Made by a program: the position numbers and the translations under genes
Shown here: one piece after another, positions 1 through 6,093 of the stretch
Position numbering within the stretch: the stretch's first letter is position 1
How the letters are laid out: the number at the start of each line of letters is the position of its first letter
Notes under the pieces: model-generated
Database searches by the model: none
What the model saw: the letters and a program-made list of their open reading frames with translations, nothing else
What the model was told of the DNA's origin: nothing
DNA from: RI-92 sp040235555
GTDB lineage: Bacteria > Pseudomonadota > Gammaproteobacteria > UBA6429 > Thiohalophilaceae
Reading direction: 5' to 3'
Length of the DNA: 31,406 bases
Assembly (NCBI GenBank): GCA_040235555.1
Contig: JBECKZ010000083.1
Location: 1-31,406, forward strand

Positions 1-168
1 ACCTTTCTCATCCCCGTGTTTGGCATCCTGTGGGGGCATCTGTTTTTACACGAAATCATTACAGCCGGTATGTTGATTGGGACGGCTGTTGTTTTAATCG
101 GTACCACGTTGGTGACGAGATTCAATCCGATGACACTGTTCATGCGTCGGGTCCCGGATAAAATATAA
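1..168 (+). CDS. EamA/DMT-family permease, C-terminal fragment (cut by window edge)
   Basis: The window opens inside a reading frame that ends with TAA at 166-168. The 55 visible residues contain a hydrophobic helix (FLIPVFGILWGHLFLHE), a short loop and a second helix (MLIGTAVVLIGTTLV), then a short basic tail. The pattern P-(V/L)-x-G-x-L-(W/L)-G-x-L-x-L-x-E followed by a G-x-x-L-I-x-x-G helix is typical of the last two membrane segments of EamA drug/metabolite exporters. The substrate cannot be inferred. The start and most of the gene are outside the window. Confidence 0.75.
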   Translation, partial: TFLIPVFGILWGHLFLHEIITAGMLIGTAVVLIGTTLVTRFNPMTLFMRRVPDKI

Positions 169-178
169 CTTTCTAACT

Positions 179-230
179 GACTCGACGCGAGCAAAAGACC
201 TACGTCGCGCCGAGTCGAATATCTTTTACT
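179..230. terminator. Hairpin terminator between convergent genes
   Basis: A 12-bp stem with one G-T/mismatch position (GACTCGACGCGA at 179-190 against TCGCGCCGAGTC at 205-216, 14-nt loop) is followed by ATCTTTTACT on the plus strand. It sits between the end of the EamA gene and the end of the convergent gene at 226, as expected for a shared terminator. The T-tract is short, so strength is uncertain. Confidence 0.6.
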
Positions 231-582
231 CACACCCACTATCATCCGAATCATCCGATCCACCCTCTGTTTCTGTACCACTATCGGCTTTTGTTTTTTT
301 CACGTTGATGAACATCATGGAATTGATGCGATCAAAGCCCTGGTCCATCGCACGTTGGACATCCTTATCGCTCAGGCCATCATAAATAAATACATGACCC
401 TGGCGTTCCTTTTTCAGTTGCGCATCGGTCGGATGCAACAGACGATGTACTTGCCAGTCGTGGATATCCTGCACAGCCCACGTACTTGAACTCACGGTGA
501 GTGAGGAAATGATAAAAAATACTAATACCAGCACGTTCATACATGCCATATTTGCCTCGGTATGCAGTAATAATGTTTTCAT
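226..582 (-). CDS. Small exported/membrane-anchored protein with acidic tail, unknown function
   Basis: I chose the ATG at 582 because GGAGGG lies 7 nt upstream; the frame stays open further upstream without a good ribosome site. The 118-aa product has a hydrophobic segment (MNVLVLVFFIISSLTV) ending in SSSTWA, consistent with a signal peptide or anchor. The middle (HRLLHPT..QL..E..G.VFIYDGLSDKDVQRAMDQGFDRINSMMFI) looks like a conserved small domain that I have seen only as hypothetical proteins. The tail is almost entirely S/D/E/G and ends in Cys-Glu. It is transcribed divergently from the regulator gene at 831. Function is not assignable. Confidence 0.65.
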   Translation of the reverse strand: MKTLLLHTEANMACMNVLVLVFFIISSLTVSSSTWAVQDIHDWQVHRLLHPTDAQLKKERQGHVFIYDGLSDKDVQRAMDQGFDRINSMMFINVKKTKADSGTETEGGSDDSDDSGCE

Positions 583-830
583 GGTCTTTACCCTCCTTCG
601 TGTATTTGCAGCTAAACCGTGCCAGTCCCTGCATCGATAAGTTGGTTTTTCGCTGACTGTTACGATGAATTTAGCTATGCTTTGTATGAAAGTCCGGACC
701 AAAGTACGATGGTTACACGATATAAATCAGGCGAAGTTTTCTTGTTGAAATTCTGACAGTTAGCAACATACATCGATCTTTCGGCGTTTTTTCGATAGAC
801 GACTAGAACCCTCTCAGGAGGTGATCGGTG

Positions 831-2522
831 ATGAGGCTCCCGGAACAAAAGGCCTTTTACATCGATGATTGGCGTGTTTCCCCCGCCGAAGGCGTACTCA
901 GCCGGGGTAGCGAGGTAGTACATCTCGAGCCGAAGGTCGCCGAGGTATTGATTTATCTCGCTACCCACGCCGGTGAAGTCGTGAGCCGGGAAGAGCTGGA
1001 GCGTGAGGTCTGGCACGGAGCAGTCGTTGGTTACGACGCCGTCACCAATACCGTCATCAAGTTACGCCGTGCCTTACATGATAATTCCCGCCAACCCCAA
1101 TTCGTCACGACCATTCCCAAGCGTGGCTATGAGCTGATTGCGCCGGTCCATTACCTGGAGAGCAACCCGGCGACCGATTCCGCACCGCAACCAGCGGCAA
1201 CTGAACCACCATCATCATCTCCTCCAGCCAAACCACAATTAATTGTAATCACAACTGCGCTACTGAGCGTGCTGATTCCTGTCGCGGCGGGACTATGGAT
1301 CTGGATAGATAACCACTCATCTATCTCTGAACTCCCGATAGCCGTACCTTCCATCATCGTGATGCCGTTTGAAAATCTCAGTAACGATCCAACACAGGAT
1401 TATCTTGCCGACGGCATGACAGAAGACCTCAACACGAATCTATCACGCACGGCAAAGCTGCATGTATTAGCCACGAGCACCTCGTATATCTACCGCGGTA
1501 AACACATCACACCACAAGAGGTAGGCAAGGCATTACACATTGACTATGTGTTGCAAGGCAATATCCGTTCAGTGAACGACGCCATCCGCGTTAATGCCCA
1601 GCTTGTTGATGCCCGGACCGGGTTTAATAAATGGGGCGACACCTATGATCGAAGCACGCAAGAGGTATTCAACGTCCAACACGAGATCACTTCTGGTGTA
1701 ATTAATGCACTAGCCGTCAGCCTGACGGACGAAGAAAAACAACGTCTGGCACACAAAGCCACATCCAACTTGAAGGCCTACGACTATTTCCAGGAAGGAC
1801 AAAAGCTTTCCAGACAATTTACAAAAGAAGACTACCAGTTATCAGAACAAGCCTATCGTAAAGCAATCGAGATCGATCCCACTTACGGACGCGCATACGG
1901 GGCACTAGCCTATGATCTGGGTATTGATTTTCTCAGGGCCTGGACCGACACACCGGTTGAAACGCTGGATCGCGCGCTGGACCTCGCCAGGCAGGCCGTT
2001 GCCATTGACGACTCCATCCCGCAAACGCATTGGGCATTGGGCTGGGTTTATCTCCAACGCAAGGAATACGCCAAGGCGGAACAGGCCACCAGGAAATCGA
2101 TCGAAATCGCACCGAACTATGCCGACGGTTATGGCCTGCTAGCCCTGATATACAACCACGAAGGCAAACCTGAAGAAGCGATTAAAAATATACAGAAAGG
2201 CATGCAGCTCAACCCCTATTACACCTGGGACTATCCCTATAACCTGGGCCGTGCCTATTATGTTTTAGGAAAGTACGATAAAGCCATCGCCGCACTGGAA
2301 GATGCTAACCAACGCAATCCGAATTCGTTGTTTGCCACGATTTACCTGGTGGCCAGCTATGTCAGGGCGGGCCGGCAGGATGACGCAGAATGGCTGGTGC
2401 AGGAAATACAGGCGAACAATCCGCGCATCACGATTTCACATTTGAAAAAGACCAGTCCCGCCTCCCCGAAATTGCTTAAGCCGCTGCTCGCGGACCTGCG
2501 CAAGGCCGGACTACCGGAGTAA
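831..2522 (+). CDS. CadC-like membrane-bound winged-helix regulator with TolB-like and TPR domains
   Basis: The 563-aa protein starts with an OmpR/PhoB-type winged helix (about residues 8-105, with the family motifs EPKVAEVL, VSREELEREVW, TNTVIKLRRAL and IPKRGYEL). A Pro/Ser-rich linker, one membrane helix (about 137-159) and a TolB/FlgO-like domain (about 175-298, SIIVMPFENLSND..DYLADGMTEDLNTNL) follow, then TPR repeats to the end. This architecture is known from CadC-type and adenylate-cyclase-like one-component regulators that sense outside and bind DNA inside; target genes are unknown. AGGAGGTG lies 7 nt before ATG 831; a GTG at 828 is an alternative start. A degenerate copy of its 3' end is found at 3664-3755. 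Confidence 0.88.
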   Translation: MRLPEQKAFYIDDWRVSPAEGVLSRGSEVVHLEPKVAEVLIYLATHAGEVVSREELEREVWHGAVVGYDAVTNTVIKLRRALHDNSRQPQFVTTIPKRGYELIAPVHYLESNPATDSAPQPAATEPPSSSPPAKPQLIVITTALLSVLIPVAAGLWIWIDNHSSISELPIAVPSIIVMPFENLSNDPTQDYLADGMTEDLNTNLSRTAKLHVLATSTSYIYRGKHITPQEVGKALHIDYVLQGNIRSVNDAIRVNAQLVDARTGFNKWGDTYDRSTQEVFNVQHEITSGVINALAVSLTDEEKQRLAHKATSNLKAYDYFQEGQKLSRQFTKEDYQLSEQAYRKAIEIDPTYGRAYGALAYDLGIDFLRAWTDTPVETLDRALDLARQAVAIDDSIPQTHWALGWVYLQRKEYAKAEQATRKSIEIAPNYADGYGLLALIYNHEGKPEEAIKNIQKGMQLNPYYTWDYPYNLGRAYYVLGKYDKAIAALEDANQRNPNSLFATIYLVASYVRAGRQDDAEWLVQEIQANNPRITISHLKKTSPASPKLLKPLLADLRKAGLPE

Positions 2523-2527
2523 CGACA

Positions 2528-2543
2528 AGCCGCTATAGCGGCT
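2528..2543. terminator. Palindrome between convergent stop codons
   Basis: AGCCGCTATAGCGGCT is a perfect 16-bp palindrome, 6 bp after the regulator's TAA and overlapping the stop codon of the minus-strand gene ending at 2533. It could act as a bidirectional terminator, although no T-tract follows. Confidence 0.4.
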
Positions 2544-2799
2544 GACCGATACCTGCATTGCGCAAGGTATTTTCATCCACACCACGACCACTGCAGCAAT
2601 CTGCTAATTCGCCGTTTATCGCCACCGCCGGCACGGAACGTATGCCCAGTGAGGCAGCGCGAGACGCCACGTCTCTGTCATTCATATCCAGCACACTGAT
2701 CTCACAGGATGGGCATGCCATTCGATTGACCAGATCGATCGTGTCCTGGCAAACCGGGCAACCGGCGCTGAAAATTTCGATTTGGCGTTTCGTGCTCAT
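2533..2799 (-). CDS. Thioredoxin-fold mini-protein with CPVC active site
   Basis: The start at 2799 is fixed by AGGAGGT 6 nt upstream. The 88-aa product has a beta strand (RQIEIFSAG) leading into C14-P-V-C17, a second C29-P-S-C32 pair, the cis-proline loop (SVPAVAINGE, Pro57) and a vicinal Cys68-Cys69. This is the layout of small glutaredoxin/thioredoxin-like redox proteins found beside metal-resistance genes. It lies 26 bp downstream of the MerC-fusion gene on the same strand, so the two probably form one operon under the MerR-type promoter at 3620-3650. The extra cysteines suggest thiol exchange or metal (Hg) handling; that role is inferred. Confidence 0.78.
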   Translation of the reverse strand: MSTKRQIEIFSAGCPVCQDTIDLVNRMACPSCEISVLDMNDRDVASRAASLGIRSVPAVAINGELADCCSGRGVDENTLRNAGIGQPL

Positions 2800-2825
2800 G
2801 AGTTTACCTCCTGTATCGGATGACA

Positions 2826-3569
2826 TTATTTCTGAACCGCACTCACACACGCGGGACATGTCCCGGACGCAGCATCCGCTTTCGGCCAGGTATTCCAGAG
2901 CGAAGCAAGCACGAGCAAGCCCAGGCCCACATACATGACACCGTCGCTGTCATAACCGAACTTGCCTATCAACAGGATCACCGACGCCACCAGGCCAAGC
3001 AACAACGGTTTGAATCCGCGGCGCTGGCGCGCGCGAAAGGCCAGGGATGCGACGACAATGATCAAAAAGAAAAGAGTAAGCGGCAACAAATAAGGTGTGT
3101 AGTCGATAAAACCGAGTCCCATGGAACTTAGCAGGCCCGCATAGGCAGGCCAGCAGGCGGGGCACGCCAGCTTCGGCAATAAAGCCACCCCCACGGCGGG
3201 CAACGGGGCGCCACCCAGTGTCAGACTTGAAAGCCGGGATTTCGGTTTGGTCGCCACACTGAGTTGACTTGCCTGCAGGGCACGCACGATATCCGCCACC
3301 GCCGGGACACCTTTGTTGGTACCATCCGCGTGCGCATACACGCGGCAGCAATAATCATCGCCCTCGGTCATCGTCCCGCTCACATCCTTTCCATCAACCA
3401 GGATGGTGGGCGAACCGAAACCGTGTACGTGCGGCGGAGCATCCGGTGAGCTCACTTCCCATTCCTGCCAGTGCGGCGTTATCCCGGCTTCGCTAAAGGC
3501 TCGCAGTAATTGCACACGTGCGTCCGCAATATTAGGGCAGGTTTTTTCATACACCAGTTCTACTTGCAT
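2826..3569 (-). CDS. Thioredoxin-like / MerC-type membrane fusion protein
   Basis: The N-terminal 100 residues form a thioredoxin-like domain (VELVYEKTCPN at 3-13, FGSPTILVDGKDVSG around 51-65, vicinal C74-C75, GVPAVADIVRAL) of the kind seen in mercury-resistance clusters. The C-terminal half has about four membrane helices and the signature LPKLACPACWPAYAGLLSSMGLGF-like segment (C136-P-A-C139), which matches MerC mercuric transporters, plus a terminal CPAC (238-241). I prefer the start at 3569 because GAGGA is 8 nt upstream; the in-frame ATG at 3578 sits almost on the same GAGGA. With its MerR-type promoter this is probably an inducible mercury or thiophilic-metal uptake/handling protein. 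No merA, merT, merP or merR is in the window. Confidence 0.8.
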   Translation of the reverse strand: MQVELVYEKTCPNIADARVQLLRAFSEAGITPHWQEWEVSSPDAPPHVHGFGSPTILVDGKDVSGTMTEGDDYCCRVYAHADGTNKGVPAVADIVRALQASQLSVATKPKSRLSSLTLGGAPLPAVGVALLPKLACPACWPAYAGLLSSMGLGFIDYTPYLLPLTLFFLIIVVASLAFRARQRRGFKPLLLGLVASVILLIGKFGYDSDGVMYVGLGLLVLASLWNTWPKADAASGTCPACVSAVQK

Positions 3570-3618
3570 TTCGTTCATTCCTCAACCATTGCGTCCCGGT
3601 CTGGACAGCGACCCGGAA

Positions 3619-3650
3619 AGTCTAAACTCCGTACCTTGGTACAGAGTCAA
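3619..3650 (-). promoter_or_regulatory. MerR-type promoter/operator for the MerC-fusion operon
   Basis: Read on the minus strand: -35 TTGACT (3645-3650), a 19-bp spacer (3626-3644) and -10 TTAGAC (3620-3625), or 20 bp to TAGACT. The spacer carries a 22-bp dyad (3626-3647) with one mismatch between its 10-bp arms (ACTCTGTACC / GGTACGGAGT) and the GTAC-N4-GTAC core of the mercury MerR operator. An over-long spacer with the dyad between -35 and -10 is the hallmark of promoters untwisted by MerR-family activators. It lies about 50 bp upstream of the gene starting at 3569. Confidence 0.82.
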
Positions 3651-3663
3651 GGGATGATTGGTG

Positions 3664-3755
3664 ATTACGATTTCACTGTTGAGAAAGGTAATGGCCTCTG
3701 ATGCGAAATTGCTTCAGCTACTGCTGGCGGACCTGCGCAAGGCCGACTGCCGGAG
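3664..3755 (+). pseudogene. Remnant copy of the 3' end of the upstream TolB/TPR regulator gene
   Basis: The translation ITISLLRKVMASDAKLLQ.. / LLADLRKA aligns without gaps to the last residues of the regulator ending at 2522 (ITISHLKKTSPASPKLLK.. / LLADLRKA). At nucleotide level the last stretch (AAATTGCTT through GACCTGCGCAAGGCC) is near-identical. A one-base deletion after GGCC then destroys the frame and the stop. Nothing upstream of 3664 matches, since that DNA is the MerR-type promoter. It is therefore a decayed duplicate of a gene end, from the same gene or a paralogue. Confidence 0.75.
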
Positions 3756-3798
3756 GCATAATATCAGCACGCAATGCCTGTTCTGGTTCTGCTCAGTA

Positions 3799-4449
3799 TC
3801 AAGCACGTTTTGTTTCCAGCCACCACGCTCCCAACGCAAACACAGCATAAGACACCAGCGCCATGATCGCCACGACCTTATCTGAAGGCGGTGGCGGGCC
3901 AAAGAAAACCGAGAATTGCACTGCCAGCATGACAAAGCCGAAAATGATCATCCCGTAACGACCGCCACGGCTTATCGTCTTTGTCGTTTTAAAATAGAGA
4001 AACATGCCGCCAAACAACAGTGCCGCCTCCAGCGCGGAAGAAATCACCGGATAATTCCATAAGCCAAGCCCCACCTTCATGGTGTTATCGTACAGCGGCA
4101 GATCCGGGCGATGGACCAGCAGATCCAGCAGCCAGTGCGAAAACACGGCAAGCCCTATCACGGTGGCACTGAACCAGTTGCCGAATCGGCTGGCATAGCG
4201 ATAAATCAGCAGCGCGGCAACACTCCACAGGAGCGCAGCAAGCAGGCTATGGGTATAGGGCATGTAGTAAAGATCCAGCGGATTAGTGGCGGTGATCCCC
4301 GGCACGATCCGGACTTTTTCGATACCCAGCAACACCAGGATTGCCCACATCACATCGACAAGTTGCACGGCGAGAAACAACAGCCATAACGGTTTCTTCT
4401 TATCCAGCGCCTTGGTGGCGAATCCCGGTCCATAATGTCCAACAAACAT
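3799..4449 (-). CDS. Polytopic inner-membrane protein (possible membrane-bound metal-dependent hydrolase family)
   Basis: The 216-aa product begins MFVGHYGPGFATKALDKKKPLW and has about six membrane helices. Conserved-looking polar spots lie at H5, the HSL after YYMPYT, and SHWLLDLLVHRPDLPLY. The GHYGPGF start and the SHWxLDxLVHRPDLPL motif recall small integral membrane proteins related to YdjM/DUF457 putative hydrolases, but I cannot assign a reaction. AGGAGGAGG lies 8 nt upstream of the ATG at 4449. The gene follows the glycosyltransferase gene on the same strand after 21 bp, so they may be co-transcribed. Confidence 0.75.
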   Translation of the reverse strand: MFVGHYGPGFATKALDKKKPLWLLFLAVQLVDVMWAILVLLGIEKVRIVPGITATNPLDLYYMPYTHSLLAALLWSVAALLIYRYASRFGNWFSATVIGLAVFSHWLLDLLVHRPDLPLYDNTMKVGLGLWNYPVISSALEAALLFGGMFLYFKTTKTISRGGRYGMIIFGFVMLAVQFSVFFGPPPPSDKVVAIMALVSYAVFALGAWWLETKRA

Positions 4450-4470
4450 GCGCCCTCCTCCTTAAAGCAA

Positions 4471-5967
4471 TTAACGTCCATCCATGTAACATTCCCCGCG
4501 CGGCAGCCAGGACGGAATGTGGTAATACTTCTGTTTGATCGGATCAATGATTTCCTTTTTATACAAGGGATAGTTGAAATCGATCCCGATCCCCAAATGG
4601 AACTGGGTACCCTTGAACGGGATGATGACGTGGGTGAAGGTTTTGAAGTATTTGCTGTACTGACTCACGTTCTTCTTAAACGACAGGATCGCGATGGCTT
4701 TCTTGTTGTAATCGGCGTAATCCGTAAGCATGTCGTCCTGGCGCGCGTGATAGGAACCGGGCCCGAACACCAGCACGTGTTTGCCGCTGTGATAATCCAG
4801 CATGGCAGACTGGGCATAACTGGGTGTCGCCAGCGGGAAATCATATATATAAGGAGTGACCTCCTTGAGCAGCTCCCTGGTATACATGCCAAACACCAGT
4901 TCCTGATAGATCTTGTGCTGGTGTTTGAACAGCCCCGGCGACAGATACCAGACCACGCTGAATGTCAGGATATGCAGCAAGCTGAAACCCCACATGAAAT
5001 AAAAACTCACCCGCAACTGGCCAAAGTGCAGCAACAGGGCCACGGCAATGAACAGGAACGGATAGAAACTCAACAGCCAGTGCATACCGATGTCCTTACC
5101 GAAAGACAAGGGCACAAACAGCGCCAGCGGGATCAGGAACAGGGCCAGGAACAAACCCAGGCCACCGTTGCGCATCACCGTGAGTACCTCGGCGGGGCGC
5201 CGGAACACATAAAAAATAATCGGCGGCGTGATCAGGTACAGCAGGATCAGCGCATAGGTCAGCGGCTTCATCACCGAGAGCGAGAAATCGGAGGTGCGAT
5301 TTTCCAGGTTGAACAGGTAATTGTCCCAGCAGTGGTTGTAGTTCCACAGCAGGTTGACCGCGATAAATGGCGCCACGCCGACGAGTAGCACCAGGATGCC
5401 GAGATACGGCCGGATGCCGCGGCGCACAAATAAAATGATATACAGCAGATAGGCGATGCCCAGCAGCCCGGCAAAAAATTTGGAGAAAAACGCCGCGCCG
5501 AGTAACAGCCCGGCCAGGAAATACCAGCCCAGCTTGTCGTGGCGCTGTGCCTTGTAGAAACACACGGCGGAGAAAAACGACAAAATGATCAGCGGCGTGT
5601 CGGTGGCGATCAACGGCGCCATCAGGTTGACCGGCGCCAGCCAGTACAGCCCAGCCGCGATCAGTGCATTGGTCTTGCCGCGGGGCAACACTAACTTATA
5701 TATAACCCAACCGATCAGCGTGGTTCCCAGGATCGTCGGCATGCGCAGCCACACCGGTGCCTCGCTCACCTTCATCAGCGCGGTCAGCCACCAGCCCACC
5801 ATCGGTGGATGATCATAGAAGCCGTAATCCGGATGTTTACCCCAGAGGATGAAATACGCCTCATCGCCGGTAATGGGGATCACGTGCGCCATGATCAGCT
5901 TGATCGCGAGACTGAGACTGATCAGGAGAAACAGGGATTGGTTGGTGCTCAACCGGTTGAAAAACAC
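4471..5967 (-). CDS. GT39/ArnT-like membrane glycosyltransferase
   Basis: The 498-aa protein has about ten or more membrane helices. Its first loop carries the acidic catalytic-type motif GDEAYF (D35-E36) followed by YGFYDHPPMVGWW (about 48-60), diagnostic of the dolichyl/polyprenyl-phosphate-sugar transferases of the PMT/ArnT superfamily (GT39/GT83). Such enzymes move a sugar from a lipid-phosphate donor to protein, lipid A or another acceptor in the periplasm. A soluble C-terminal segment (from about residue 390) has LDYHSGKHVLVFGPGSYHARQDDM. The start is GTG at 5967, with AAGGAA about 10 nt upstream. It is divergent from valS with 126 bp between starts. Donor and acceptor cannot be read. 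Confidence 0.85.
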   Translation of the reverse strand: MFFNRLSTNQSLFLLISLSLAIKLIMAHVIPITGDEAYFILWGKHPDYGFYDHPPMVGWWLTALMKVSEAPVWLRMPTILGTTLIGWVIYKLVLPRGKTNALIAAGLYWLAPVNLMAPLIATDTPLIILSFFSAVCFYKAQRHDKLGWYFLAGLLLGAAFFSKFFAGLLGIAYLLYIILFVRRGIRPYLGILVLLVGVAPFIAVNLLWNYNHCWDNYLFNLENRTSDFSLSVMKPLTYALILLYLITPPIIFYVFRRPAEVLTVMRNGGLGLFLALFLIPLALFVPLSFGKDIGMHWLLSFYPFLFIAVALLLHFGQLRVSFYFMWGFSLLHILTFSVVWYLSPGLFKHQHKIYQELVFGMYTRELLKEVTPYIYDFPLATPSYAQSAMLDYHSGKHVLVFGPGSYHARQDDMLTDYADYNKKAIAILSFKKNVSQYSKYFKTFTHVIIPFKGTQFHLGIGIDFNYPLYKKEIIDPIKQKYYHIPSWLPRGECYMDGR

Positions 5968-6093
5968 GCGGATGATTCCTTCATTTGTTGACGGGAATGT
6001 CGATCCTAGCAGATGCCCCCACCATTCGCCTGTTTATCGCGATTCCGGTTATACTATCCGCCTTTGTGATAACCAAGCCCGAGCCATCTATCT

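Noticed and set aside
4435..5388. 317-aa open frame antisense to the GT39 gene
   Set aside because: Overlaps the glycosyltransferase, which has clear motifs and membrane helices; the frame is Gln/His-rich shadow sequence.
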